From Methylosinus sp. PW1 (GTDB taxonomy: Bacteria > Pseudomonadota > Alphaproteobacteria > Rhizobiales > Beijerinckiaceae), in assembly GCF_000745215.1 (NCBI RefSeq), contig NZ_JQNK01000007.1, positions 112,750 through 176,749 of the forward strand: 64,000 bases of DNA. The letters run 5' to 3'. Both the position numbers and the translations under genes were made by a program. Positions within the stretch are counted from its first letter, which is position 1. The number at the start of each line of letters is the position of its first letter. The notes beneath the pieces were generated by a model, which made no database searches, was not told where the DNA came from, and saw only the letters and a program-made list of their open reading frames with translations. Of this stretch, positions 26,314-34,684 are shown in pieces.

Positions 26314-26722
26314 AATAGGGGGACTCTCCGCCTCGCGAATCATTCGTGTGCTCTTTGAAATTTACGCAAACGCAAACGGCGTCGATGCAATTATTGGAAA
26401 GCTCCTTGTGAACAAAGGAGCAGTCCGGCTTTGAATGAACCGTTTCCCTTTTGGTGGCGTTCTCATAGGCGTAAACGGCAGCCTTAGTGTCCAGGACTTC
26501 CATGAGCCTCAATCCGCTGTTTTGGCAGATCAGCCGCTCGATCGGCTTCTTCTGCCTTTGACAGTCGAGGCAGGACGGCACGTCGCCGTAAAACTCCGAC
26601 AACTCGCCGATCGCGCGCTTGACCTTGTCTACGTCCACGTTCGAGCAATCGACCGCAAGGGCGCGCCCCGCGACGCCCGTGAAAAACAAGATCAATAAGG
26701 ACAACCACAAAGCTCTTCGCAT
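26297..26722 (-). CDS. Cys-rich exported protein
   Basis: A 141-residue protein with a signal peptide (LWLSLLILFFTGVAGRALA) and seven Cys in the mature chain (VDCSN, SCLDCQRQ, LICQN, DCSF, NCIDAVCVCVN), which suggests several disulfides outside the cytoplasm. The last gene-overlap pattern places it first in the operon with 26313 and the ankyrin gene. No known domain recognised. Confidence 0.62.
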   Translation of the reverse strand: MRRALWLSLLILFFTGVAGRALAVDCSNVDVDKVKRAIGELSEFYGDVPSCLDCQRQKKPIERLICQNSGLRLMEVLDTKAAVYAYENATKRETVHSKPDCSFVHKELSNNCIDAVCVCVNFKEHTNDSRGGESPYYGETR

Positions 26723-26761
26723 ATCATCTTCCTTTGCGTTCGCGTTACAGGCGCGATGAAA

Positions 26762-27442
26762 TCATCGAAGCGGCTCGATGGGAGTGATGCAGGATCTCTT
26801 TGTCATATCGCTCCCGGGTGTGAACAGAGAGAAGGAAAAGAACGTCTCTCCTGGGCTGTTTTTTCCGCCTTCCTCGTTGCGGCCCGCGCGGACAAAAACC
26901 GGCCTCGGCTCGGCGGGAAGATCGATGCGGAAAAAGGCCGTGTGTTCATCATCGGGAAGATCGCCATATCCGTCCGTCTTGCAATTGTGGGAAAGCAGGG
27001 TCACGGTCCCGGCGCTCAGCTGCTTTTGGAGAATTTCCTGATAATTGCTGCTCGGATAAAACTTCTGAAGCTCAATCCCACGAGCCCCTTTGGCGCTGTA
27101 GAAAATGACGTCGATCGAGGCGTCGCCTTCATTGCCTCTTTTGCTCGTTGCACTCGCGCCGATCCCGACCGGCAGATCGACATCGCCAAATCCCCGCAGA
27201 CGCAGTTGCCCCCACAAATGGTAAGTCACATTGAGGTCCTTCTCGGAGTCCTCGGGATAGATGAAACCCTTCCATTCGATGTTCGAAAGCGCGGCAATTT
27301 CTTTGTCCCGCTTGCCCTGCGCGAAGGCGAAGAGCAGCGTTTCGAGCGGGCTGCTCGCAGCGAGCGCCTCGATCGAGGCGCCGATCGCCAACCCGATAAG
27401 GGCGAAAAAAATAGCGAAGCGGATGGAGATCTTATAGACCAT
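26762..27442 (-). CDS. Exported protein of unknown function
   Basis: A 226-residue protein with a signal peptide (FAIFFALIGLAIGASIEALA). Mature motifs include SNIEWKGFIYPEDSEKDLNV, VTLLSHNCKTDGYGDLPDDE and SDMTKRSCITPIEPLR, with two Cys. It lies 40 bases upstream of the Cys-rich gene on the same strand. No family recognised. Confidence 0.6.
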   Translation of the reverse strand: MVYKISIRFAIFFALIGLAIGASIEALAASSPLETLLFAFAQGKRDKEIAALSNIEWKGFIYPEDSEKDLNVTYHLWGQLRLRGFGDVDLPVGIGASATSKRGNEGDASIDVIFYSAKGARGIELQKFYPSSNYQEILQKQLSAGTVTLLSHNCKTDGYGDLPDDEHTAFFRIDLPAEPRPVFVRAGRNEEGGKNSPGETFFSFSLFTPGSDMTKRSCITPIEPLR

Positions 27443-27589
27443 CTCGTCGTGGTTCCTTCAACATCGCTAATCGAGAAAGCGCTCGACAATCCGCATCGGC
27501 GCGACAGCGCAAGGTCATGAGTCTAGCGAAAATGCTTCGTTTCACTCTTGCTCCAATGACGGACGGCCGCTCGAGACTCTGATAGTGAT

Positions 27590-28258
27590 TCACTTCTTGG
27601 CCGGCTCGTTCACGCAATTTTCAATCGGGAAAATTACGAAGCGCTTACCTTTCAATGTGGCGGCTCTCTTCGGTTCGAGACTGTGTTCGCTGTAAGGATC
27701 GACCTCGAACGAGGTCAAAGCATACTGGCCGGGATTCTCCTGGTAGCGCCATGATCCTTTCTCGCCGGACTCCTGATCAGCGCTCCAGAGGTCTTGGCTC
27801 GTGATTTCCAGGCTATTCGGATCGATTTTCCCATTCGGAAGTCTGGTCACGACTTCGTATCCCGTCGCTCTGGGCTTTTCCGCCAACTCGGAACCAATGT
27901 CGTCGGTCCAACGAAGCTCGAATACGGGCTTTGCGAATTGCATCAGCCGGTAGCCATGGAAAGTCCGCCACTGAAGGAATACGCGGGTCCGGGCGGCGGA
28001 ATATTCGCAATGGAGATCGTAGATGACAGTGGCGGTCCTTCCGCTGCGCCACGCCACGAGCATTCGGTCATCCTTGACGAGGTTTACGTTATCGATGTCG
28101 TCGCATCCTGCGTCGGTATGTGAAACCAGATATTTGCGTGCGTCTTTCACCGTTGGAACATCCGCGGGTAATTCTGCGCCGCAGGCGGCGGTTTGCGCGA
28201 AAAGGGCCGAGGCGGCGCAGAGACGCGCGGCGAGCCGGATGGAGTTTTTGCAAGTCAC
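27590..28258 (-). CDS. Exported protein, weak resemblance to DUF1176
   Basis: A 222-residue protein with an N-terminal signal (AARLCAASALFAQTAACGA); the Cys could be lipidated but the site is not a strict lipobox. Motifs include SHTDAGCDDIDNVNLVKDDR, VAWRSGRTATVIYDLHCEY and a late WRYQENPGQYALTSFEVDPY, reminiscent of DUF1176 proteins, ending with PIENCVNEPAKK. The function is unknown. It sits between two other exported-protein genes on the same strand. Confidence 0.58.
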   Translation of the reverse strand: MTCKNSIRLAARLCAASALFAQTAACGAELPADVPTVKDARKYLVSHTDAGCDDIDNVNLVKDDRMLVAWRSGRTATVIYDLHCEYSAARTRVFLQWRTFHGYRLMQFAKPVFELRWTDDIGSELAEKPRATGYEVVTRLPNGKIDPNSLEITSQDLWSADQESGEKGSWRYQENPGQYALTSFEVDPYSEHSLEPKRAATLKGKRFVIFPIENCVNEPAKK

Positions 28259-28279
28259 GTAAGTTTCACCATCCGCGAG

Positions 28280-29041
28280 TCATTTGCCACGCTTACCCAC
28301 ACAGTTGCTCAACCACTTTCGCGCCGTCGAGCCGCTGTGCCACTTGCCGTGTATGACTTCCTGCCCGTGCAGCTCCACCGAATAGTCCTGCGCGTCCTCG
28401 ATCGAAGCGAGCAACGCCTGTGTGGAGGGGACCGCGAATATGATCATTCCGATCTTAGCCGACCAGGGCAAGCTCGCATGAGACGCGCGAACCCTCTGGA
28501 TTTCCCCGGACTGGGTGAGAGTGACCATCTCGGTGCGGATGTCCGCGGTTGGTGGAATCGCCCCGCCGAAAAAGGCGAGGAGCGTGCCTTTTGCGTCGCC
28601 CACCCAATCCATGATCAACACGCCGCCATTCGACTGTAGGAATGATGCGGTGCATATCCGGCGGGGATCGTTCGGTTGCGAGCGTGAGAATTTCCATACG
28701 CCTTGCTTCAATTCGCGCAAAACAGGATTGCTCTTCAAGAGGCGCTCCTCGTTTTCCCGCGCAACTTGCTTTTCCCATTCGAGTAGGGCTCGGAACTCAT
28801 CGGCATTGAAGGGAGGGGGACCGGAATCTCCGCCTTTGCTCGTCCCGCCGCCGCCATCGTCGACGTCGTACATGTGGAGGCAGCCCGTCCAACCGGCGTT
28901 TTCTTGTCCGGGAACCATAGCGCCGCCCGGGATGAATCCTGGTGGGCAGGCGCCTTCGGCGGACGCGCGATCGGCGCCATGGAACGCAAGCGCGAATAGC
29001 GAAAATAGGAGGCCGTGCGCAAATCGTAATTGCCTTGTCAT
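28280..29041 (-). CDS. Exported protein of unknown function
   Basis: A 253-residue protein starting at 29041 (MTRQLRF) with a signal peptide (GLLFSLFALAFHGADRASA). The mature part has a glycine-rich turn (VDDGGGGTSKGGDSGPPPFN) after CPPGFIPGGAMVPGQENAGW and TGCLHMYD, a charged helix, and a C-terminal beta domain with VGDAKGTLLAFFGG and SNCVGKRGK. The ending Cys near the C-terminus matches its neighbours. It is the first gene of the lower minus-strand series. Confidence 0.6.
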   Translation of the reverse strand: MTRQLRFAHGLLFSLFALAFHGADRASAEGACPPGFIPGGAMVPGQENAGWTGCLHMYDVDDGGGGTSKGGDSGPPPFNADEFRALLEWEKQVARENEERLLKSNPVLRELKQGVWKFSRSQPNDPRRICTASFLQSNGGVLIMDWVGDAKGTLLAFFGGAIPPTADIRTEMVTLTQSGEIQRVRASHASLPWSAKIGMIIFAVPSTQALLASIEDAQDYSVELHGQEVIHGKWHSGSTARKWLSNCVGKRGK

Positions 29042-29320
29042 TTCCGTTGCTGGTCTCCATGCGTCGCGCAACGAAGCGCCTTTGACGGCCCGTCGTTGTC
29101 GAAGATCGCCAAAACTCCCGACCGCATCCGCTATGAAGGCGACCGAACTGCCGCGCCAAACTAGGAGAGATGACGACGCTCACCAAGGGATATGATGTAC
29201 CGGTGCTTATGAGCGGCGTCATTTCCGGGAATCGGGCTCGGCTTGCAATCCAACGCCATGAGCGAGCTACGACGCATGAGCTCGCCGAGCGCTTGCCGAA
29301 GGTCGCAGCGGCGCTCGCCT

Positions 29321-30142
29321 TCAGCGCTCGGAGCGGCGCAGGGTCGAAAGGATCTCGCGGACTGCGCTGACGATCGCCTCCGGCTTCTCGAGCGGAATGG
29401 CGTGGTCGCTGTCGACCCACACCTGGCGCGCTCCGGGATTGAGGCGCAGAATGTCGACGCGTTTGGCGTTGCTGTCACGAGCGAGCGCGGAGGTTTCGCT
29501 CATCGGCTTGCTCGCGCTGAGGACCGTCACCGGCCTGCCGGTGAACGGCGGCAAAGCGAGAAGCGCGGCGCCGGTCGTCGGCAGTGCGTCCAGTTCTTCG
29601 TGCGCGATCGCTGGAGACGCCACGTCGATGGCGAGCTTGACCCAGCCCGGCCAATTCTCGCGCGCGCCGGCGCCGCTCAACTGCTCTGGATGGGTCGAAT
29701 CGACCAGCACGAGGCCCGCGACTTCATCGGGATGACGGCGCGCGTAGAGTTGGACATAAAGCCCCCCGATGGAATGACCGACCAGCACATAGGGCGGCGC
29801 TATCCCCTTGGCGCGAAGGGTCGACCGGAGCTCCTCGACGATGGTGACGCCATCGCGCGGCGTCGTCGCCGGCGCGCTCGCGCCGATGCCGGGACGATTA
29901 TAGGCGAAGACGGTCGTTTCCGTCGCAATGTCCGGCAGAATCTTCGACCACCACTCCAAACGGCCGCCGAGTCCGCTTTCGAGCACCACGGCGGGCCTGC
30001 CGTTTCCAGCGACGACGTGCTCGACCTTTCGCTCGGCGAGGACCGAAGTGGTGACGCCATCGATCGAGGCGCAGCCGCTCAATGTGAAGATCGCGGCCAG
30101 AACAGTCGCCGCGATACAGCCTGTGCTTTGAATGCTCAGCAT
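29321..30142 (-). CDS. Alpha/beta-hydrolase lipoprotein
   Basis: A 273-residue hydrolase with a lipoprotein signal ending in the lipobox LSGC, so it is probably anchored in the periplasm. The fold is shown by VVLESGLGGRLEWWSKI (oxyanion region), AYNRPGIGAS, the nucleophile elbow VLVGHSIGGLYVQLYA, VLVDSTHPEQ and the catalytic His in WVDSDHAIPLEKPE. The substrate (an ester or lactone) is unknown. The start at 30142 has AGGG at good spacing. A longer frame to 30193 would overlap the next gene. Confidence 0.85.
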   Translation of the reverse strand: MLSIQSTGCIAATVLAAIFTLSGCASIDGVTTSVLAERKVEHVVAGNGRPAVVLESGLGGRLEWWSKILPDIATETTVFAYNRPGIGASAPATTPRDGVTIVEELRSTLRAKGIAPPYVLVGHSIGGLYVQLYARRHPDEVAGLVLVDSTHPEQLSGAGARENWPGWVKLAIDVASPAIAHEELDALPTTGAALLALPPFTGRPVTVLSASKPMSETSALARDSNAKRVDILRLNPGARQVWVDSDHAIPLEKPEAIVSAVREILSTLRRSER

Positions 30143-30192
30143 GGTTTCCCTCGGAATTTTCTTTCGCTGACGCAGAATCACGCTCGCCGCCA

Positions 30193-30519
30193 TCAGCCGC
30201 GTCGCGACATCGAGGCCAGAACGTGACGGTGTGCGAGGACCATCGACAGAGGCTCCGACGAGCGACGCGCCTCGGTCTCGTTTTCGATCAGGCCCTCGAA
30301 CCGCACGGCGAAGTCGCGCTTTCCGGCATCGGAGGCGACGCTTCCATCGAAATCGCCGCCAGCGAGCTGAATCTGAAACAGGTCATCGATCGTGATCTCT
30401 CTTTGCTCGAACACAGCCTTGCCCCATGCGACAGCCTTCGTCATGTTCGCAAAGTTCGGCGGACCGAAGCTCTCTGTCGATGACGCATTCCCCGTGGCGC
30501 GTCTCACTTGCGTTTCCAT
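30193..30519 (-). CDS. Hypothetical protein
   Basis: A 108-residue soluble protein with GAGG eight bases before its ATG. Visible features are a helical core (NMTKAVAWGKAVFEQREITI, LFQIQLAGGDFDG) and an arginine-containing tail. It lies 50 bases upstream of the hydrolase gene on the same strand. I recognise no family, and it could be a truncated gene. Confidence 0.45.
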   Translation of the reverse strand: METQVRRATGNASSTESFGPPNFANMTKAVAWGKAVFEQREITIDDLFQIQLAGGDFDGSVASDAGKRDFAVRFEGLIENETEARRSSEPLSMVLAHRHVLASMSRRG

Positions 30520-30859
30520 AAGGTGAGCCTCGAAGGAGCCGACGCCTCTGTCGTTCCTTCGAGGTCATCGGCGCGGCCGCCTCTAGCGAATCTGCGCGAA
30601 GCACGAAGCGGCAATTCTCAATGCTCCGCCCTTCATTGGAAAGGCTAGGAAGACGTTGCGTTTCGAGCATCAGGCTTCGGCTTGCTTAAATAACACTCGT
30701 TTGGACGCTCGCGCCTAGATATTCGAGAGCACCAGTACTCTATTGTTCTCGTGCCCACAGCGCGCGTCTGCCGCATCGTGACCGACAGCGCTTAATGGAA
30801 TGGCCCGCCCCTCCTTCCGGCGTAGTAGGCTCGCCGGAGATAGAACGGAGGGATTGGTC
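30520..30859. other. Spacer with likely left flank of the IS110 relic
   Basis: This region of 340 bp has no supported gene. IS110 elements usually lack inverted repeats and keep a guide-RNA-encoding non-coding end, so part of this stretch (about 30700-30859) may be the 5' non-coding end of the IS110 element. That is inference from the family, not a seen motif. Confidence 0.3.
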
Positions 30860-31414
30860 ATGAAGACGAAGGTTTCTGTGCTCGGGATCGACATCGGCAA
30901 GAATATTTGCAGTCTGGTTGGCCTCGACGCGGCCGGGGCGGTGGTCCTGCGGCGGCGGGCGACGCGGGAGACGCTGATCGGCTTGGCGGCGAAGCTGTCG
31001 GCCTGTGTCGTCGCGATGGAAGCGTGCTGTGGCGCTCATCATCTGGGGCGGATCTTCGCGGCTCATGGCCATGAGGTTCGGCTGATGTCGCCCGAATATG
31101 TTCGTCCCTATGTGAAAGCGCAGAAGAACGACGATCGTGACGCCGAAGGGATCGCCGAAGCGGCGACGCGGCCGACCATGCGCTTTGTGGAGCTGAAAAC
31201 GCAGGATCAGCTCGACATCCAGACGTTGCATCGATCTCGCGATCGGCTGATCGGCGAACGGACGGCGCTGATCAACCAGCTTCGAGCGATTCTTCTGGAG
31301 CGCGGAATCATCGTTCCAAAGGGTAAACGTCATCTCGCGGATCATCTCGCCGTGCCTCTCCGGCATTCTGATGCGCAACACCTCAATTCTGATCGGTCAG
31401 ATTCAGACCAATGA
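30860..31414 (+). pseudogene. IS110-family transposase, N-terminal half
   Basis: The frame gives the DEDD/RuvC-like domain of an IS110 transposase: KVSVLGIDIGKNICSLVGLD with the first Asp, VVAMEACCGAHHLGRIFAAH with the Glu, and VKAQKNDDRDAEGIAEAA with the last Asp pair, then ALINQLRAILLERGIIVPKG. Homology ends near 31325. The C-terminal transposase_20 domain with its catalytic Ser is absent and replaced by unrelated sequence, so the element is dead. Confidence 0.85.
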
Positions 31415-31654
31415 GGCCGAGGGCTTGGACGCCTATCACGCGGTTATCGAGGCACCTGGCCGCGCAGGAGCCGAACTCCTGCGCGCGCGGATGTTGACGC
31501 TTTCGGCAATGGTCGAGCACGAAAAGTGAGGATGACCCCATAAATGGCTGAACGACAAGATCGCAGGAACGTCGACCGCCAATCGTAACATCGCGCTCGC
31601 CGCATTGGGCGTGACGCGCGACACGACGCAGGATTTGTTCGGCCTGCCGCTAGC
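31333..31654 (+). pseudogene. Unidentified gene relic with two nonsense codons, cut by IS21
   Basis: One reading frame encodes a coherent, helical sequence (NTSILIGQIQTNEAEGLDAY, AGAELLRARMLTLSAMVEHE), then two TGA codons three positions apart, then KWLNDKIAGTSTANRNIALA and DTTQDLFGLPLA up to the first IS21 base. Both stops could derive from TGG by single G-to-A changes. I do not recognise the protein. Its 5' end is lost in the IS110 junction and its 3' end is not found on the other side of IS21. Confidence 0.5.
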
Positions 31655-31766
31655 TGTTGATTTCCACTGAGAGCTGACCCAGGCAGCACGAGTTTTTCCA
31701 CCGAGAACTGACCCATGTTCGAACCTTTCCCCCTCGACCGTCGTGGGGGACCTTGGAGTGATCGAC

Positions 31767-33296
31767 ATGGAGTTATTGAGCGTCATCCGACGCTGGCGAT
31801 ATCGGCAGGAGTTTTCGATCCGGGAGATTGCGCGACGCACGGGGCTGTCGCGCAATACGGTGCGCAAATACCTGCGCTCGGACAGCGTGGAGCCGGGGTT
31901 CGCCACGCCCGATCGACCGAGCCGGCTCGATCCGTTCGCCGACAAGCTGGCGCACATGCTGCGTCAGGAGGCCGCAAAATCGCGCAAGCAGAAGCGGACG
32001 GTCAAGCAGTTGCACGCGGATCTGGTCGCCCTCGGCTACGACGGCTCCTACAATCGCGTGGCGGCGTTCGCGCGCGAGTGGAAGGCGGCGCGGCATCGGG
32101 AGCAGCAGACCTGCGGGCGCGGCGCGTTCGTGCCGCTGACGTTTCTGCCCGGCGAGGCGTTCCAGTTCGACTGGTCGGAGGATTGGGCGATCATCGCGGG
32201 CGAGCGGACGAAGTTGCAGGTCGCCCAGTTCAAGCTCTCCTACAGCCGTGCGTTCTTCCTTCGCGCCTACCCGCAGCAGACGCATGAGATGCTCTTCGAC
32301 GCCCACAACCACGCCTTCCGCGTGCTGGGCGGCGTGCCCCGGCGAGGCGTCTACGACAACATGCGCACCGCGATCGACAAGATCGGGCGTGGCAAAGAAC
32401 GCCAGGTCAACGCCCGCTTCGCCGCGATGGTCAGCCACTTCCTGTTCGAGGCCGCATTCTGCAATCCGGCCTCCGGCTGGGAAAAGGGGCAAATCGAGAA
32501 GAACGTTCAGGATGCTCGTCATCGCCTCTGGCAGCCAATCCCGAGCTTTCCGTCGCTGGCGGCGCTCAACGACTGGCTGGAGGCGCGATGCCGCGAGCTG
32601 TGGGCCGAGATTCCGCACAGCGCGCAGCCGGGGACGATCGCGGAGGCTTGGCGCGAGGAGGTTCCGCAACTGATGCAGCCTCCGCGGCCATTCGACGGCT
32701 TCGTCGAACACACCAAGCGGGTCACGCCGACGTGCCTGATCCATCTGGACCGCAATCGCTACAGCGTGCCGGCTTCATTCGCCAATCGCCCCGTCAGCGT
32801 GCGGGTCTACCCTGAGCGCGTCGTCGTCGCCGCCGAGGGGCAGATCGTGTGCGAGCACGCCCGCGTCTTCGCCCGGTCGCATGACGACAAGAGCGTGACG
32901 GTCTACGACTGGCGGCATTATCTCTCCGTCATCCAGCGCAAGCCGGGCGCGCTGCGCAATGGCGCGCCCTTCGCGGAACTGCCGGTCGCCTTACGGACGC
33001 TGCAACAGCGCATGCTCGAGAAGCCGGGAGGCGACCGTGAGATGGTCGAGATTTTGGCTCTGGTCCTACAGCACGACGAGCAGGCCGTGCTGACCGCCGT
33101 CCAATTGGCGCTGGAGGCCGGCGCGCCGACCAAGACGCACATCTTGAACCTGTTGCATCGCTTGGTGGACGGCAAGCCGGTCGACGCGCCGCCCGTGAAA
33201 CCGCCCAACGCGCTGACGCTCACCACCGAGCCGCAGGCCAATGTCGAGCGTTACGACGCGCTGCGCAAGGGTCGGGAGGCGCGCCATGCGTCATAA
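31767..33296 (+). CDS. istA: IS21 transposase IstA (copy 1)
   Basis: A 509-residue transposase. The N-terminal helix-turn-helix ([20 protein letters not shown]) is followed by the DDE integrase core: [14 protein letters not shown] (first Asp), [15 protein letters not shown] (second Asp) and [19 protein letters not shown] (Glu), then the C-terminal DNA-binding region ([17 protein letters not shown]). It cuts and joins the element ends with IstB help. The ATG at 31767 has TTGGAG upstream. Its stop overlaps istB by eleven bases, giving coupled translation. Confidence 0.93.
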   Translation: MELLSVIRRWRYRQEFSIREIARRTGLSRNTVRKYLRSDSVEPGFATPDRPSRLDPFADKLAHMLRQEAAKSRKQKRTVKQLHADLVALGYDGSYNRVAAFAREWKAARHREQQTCGRGAFVPLTFLPGEAFQFDWSEDWAIIAGERTKLQVAQFKLSYSRAFFLRAYPQQTHEMLFDAHNHAFRVLGGVPRRGVYDNMRTAIDKIGRGKERQVNARFAAMVSHFLFEAAFCNPASGWEKGQIEKNVQDARHRLWQPIPSFPSLAALNDWLEARCRELWAEIPHSAQPGTIAEAWREEVPQLMQPPRPFDGFVEHTKRVTPTCLIHLDRNRYSVPASFANRPVSVRVYPERVVVAAEGQIVCEHARVFARSHDDKSVTVYDWRHYLSVIQRKPGALRNGAPFAELPVALRTLQQRMLEKPGGDREMVEILALVLQHDEQAVLTAVQLALEAGAPTKTHILNLLHRLVDGKPVDAPPVKPPNALTLTTEPQANVERYDALRKGREARHAS

Positions 33297-34068
33297 TCCC
33301 GCCGCCGGCGCCATCGTCATCATGCTGCGCAGTCTCAAAATGCACGGCATGGCGCAAGCCGTCAGCGAGCTGACCGAGCAAGGCTCCCCGGCCTTCGAGG
33401 CCGCGCTGCCGATCCTGTCGCAACTCTTGAAGGCGGAAACCGCCGACCGGGAGGTGAGATCGATCGCCTACCAGCTCAAGTCCGCGCGGTTCCCGAACTA
33501 TCGCGATCTCGCCGGCTTCGACTTCGCCAGCAGTGAGGTCAACGAGGCGCTCGCGCGCCAGCTTCATCGCTGCGAGTTCCTCGAGGATGCGCATAACGCC
33601 GTCCTGGTCGGGGGACCTGGCACGGGCAAGACGCATCTGGCGACAGCGATCGGCGTCCAGGCGATCGAGCATCACAGAAAGCGTGTGCGGTTCTTCTCCA
33701 CCGTCGAGCTCGTAAACGCGCTCGAAGCCGAAAAGCACCAAGGCAAGTCGGGCCAAGTCGCGGCGCGGCTCGTTCATTCCGATCTCGTCATCCTCGATGA
33801 GCTCGGCTACCTGCCGTTCAGCGGCTCCGGCGGGGCGTTGCTGTTCCATCTGCTGAGCAAGCTCTACGAGCGAACCAGCGTCATCATCACGACGAATCTG
33901 AGCTTCGGCGAATGGGCCGCCGTCTTCGGGGACGCCAAGATGACGACGGCTCTGCTCGATCGCCTCACTCACCGCTGCCATATCCTCGAAACTGGAAACG
34001 ACAGCTTCCGGTTCAAGGACAGCTCGGCGAAGGCGGACAAACCTGCAAAGGAAAAGACCAAAACTTGA
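33286..34068 (+). CDS. istB: IS21 helper ATPase IstB (copy 1)
   Basis: A 260-residue AAA+ ATPase of the DnaC/IstB type. Walker A is [16 protein letters not shown], Walker B is [13 protein letters not shown], and sensor motifs include [18 protein letters not shown] and [13 protein letters not shown]. IstB forms an oligomer on target DNA and presents it to IstA. The start at 33286 lies inside the istA end in another frame. Confidence 0.93.
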   Translation: MRHNPAAGAIVIMLRSLKMHGMAQAVSELTEQGSPAFEAALPILSQLLKAETADREVRSIAYQLKSARFPNYRDLAGFDFASSEVNEALARQLHRCEFLEDAHNAVLVGGPGTGKTHLATAIGVQAIEHHRKRVRFFSTVELVNALEAEKHQGKSGQVAARLVHSDLVILDELGYLPFSGSGGALLFHLLSKLYERTSVIITTNLSFGEWAAVFGDAKMTTALLDRLTHRCHILETGNDSFRFKDSSAKADKPAKEKTKT

Positions 34069-34150
34069 CGACCGACTGAGCCGCAAGCCATCTTCAACCC
34101 GGGTCACTTCTCAATGGAAATCCCGGGTCAAATCTCGACGGAAATCTACA

Positions 34151-34309
34151 CCCGAGGAAGGCGAAGGTTTCAGGTCGCTGGTCGCCGCGCCGTTTTCGTG
34201 TCGAGGCGGCGAAGCGCCCGAACTCGATGAGCCGCGTCTTTTCCTCATGGAGCAGCAGGCCGAACCTGGCCAGCCGTTCCTCGAGATCACACATCATTCG
34301 CTGCGCGTC
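34151..34309 (-). pseudogene. Group II intron reverse transcriptase fragment
   Basis: The minus strand reads LEERLARFGLLLHEEKTRLI, EFGRFAASTRKRRG and PETFAFLG, which is the end of the palm and start of the thumb/X domain of a bacterial group II intron-encoded reverse transcriptase (LtrA-like). It is cut at 34150 by IS21 copy 1 and at about 34309 by the IS256 remnant. No catalytic YADD box or intron RNA domain remains. Confidence 0.75.
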
Positions 34310-34498
34310 GGTCGCGAGTCGAGGCGCCCTGGACGTAGGCCTCCTGGATCACCGCCGTCAGCGCCTTCTCGGCCACGCGGCGCGGCTCGAGGAAGCAGAG
34401 AAAATAGGTTCCCTTGCGAAGCTTCGGGATGCGCAGCTCCACTGATCCGGCCCGGGTCTCCCAGTCGCGATCCCGATAGGCGTTGCGCTGGGCCAGCC
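34310..34498 (-). pseudogene. IS256-family transposase fragment downstream of IS21 copy 2
   Basis: The minus strand reads [38 protein letters not shown] and [19 protein letters not shown], the conserved region before the first catalytic Asp of IS256 transposases. It continues in frame from the fragment at 37143-37288 once IS21 copy 2 and one target duplication are removed. It breaks off near 34310 against the reverse-transcriptase fragment, so the catalytic part is missing. Confidence 0.85.
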
Positions 34499-34684
34499 TG
34501 CGAATTCCGACGCAATCCGGCCAGGGATTCCGATTTGATCCCGGCCGGCGTTCCGATTTGAAGTCGGCCACCGTTCCGAACTGAAGCCGGCCACCGGGAG
34601 GCCCTTCCGGTCCTCTTTTCGTCTGCTGCCCACAGGTCAGCAACTGCGGCATTCCGCTTCGTCGAGATCGACGAGGAGAACGGG

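Larger units (their letters stand above)
31655..34150 (+). mobile_element. IS21-family insertion sequence, copy 1 (2496 bp)
   Basis: A complete IS21-type element with istA and istB. The ends begin TGTTGATTTCC (31655) and, on the other strand, TGTAGATTTCC (34150). Each end has two related repeat units: TTTCCACCGAGAACTGACCC at 31695-31714 pairs with GGGTCACTTCTCAATGGAAA at 34101-34120, and an outer pair lies at 31661-31680 and 34125-34144. No target duplication is visible: the left flank ends GCTAGC and the right flank begins CCCGAG, so one flank was rearranged after insertion. Confidence 0.9.
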
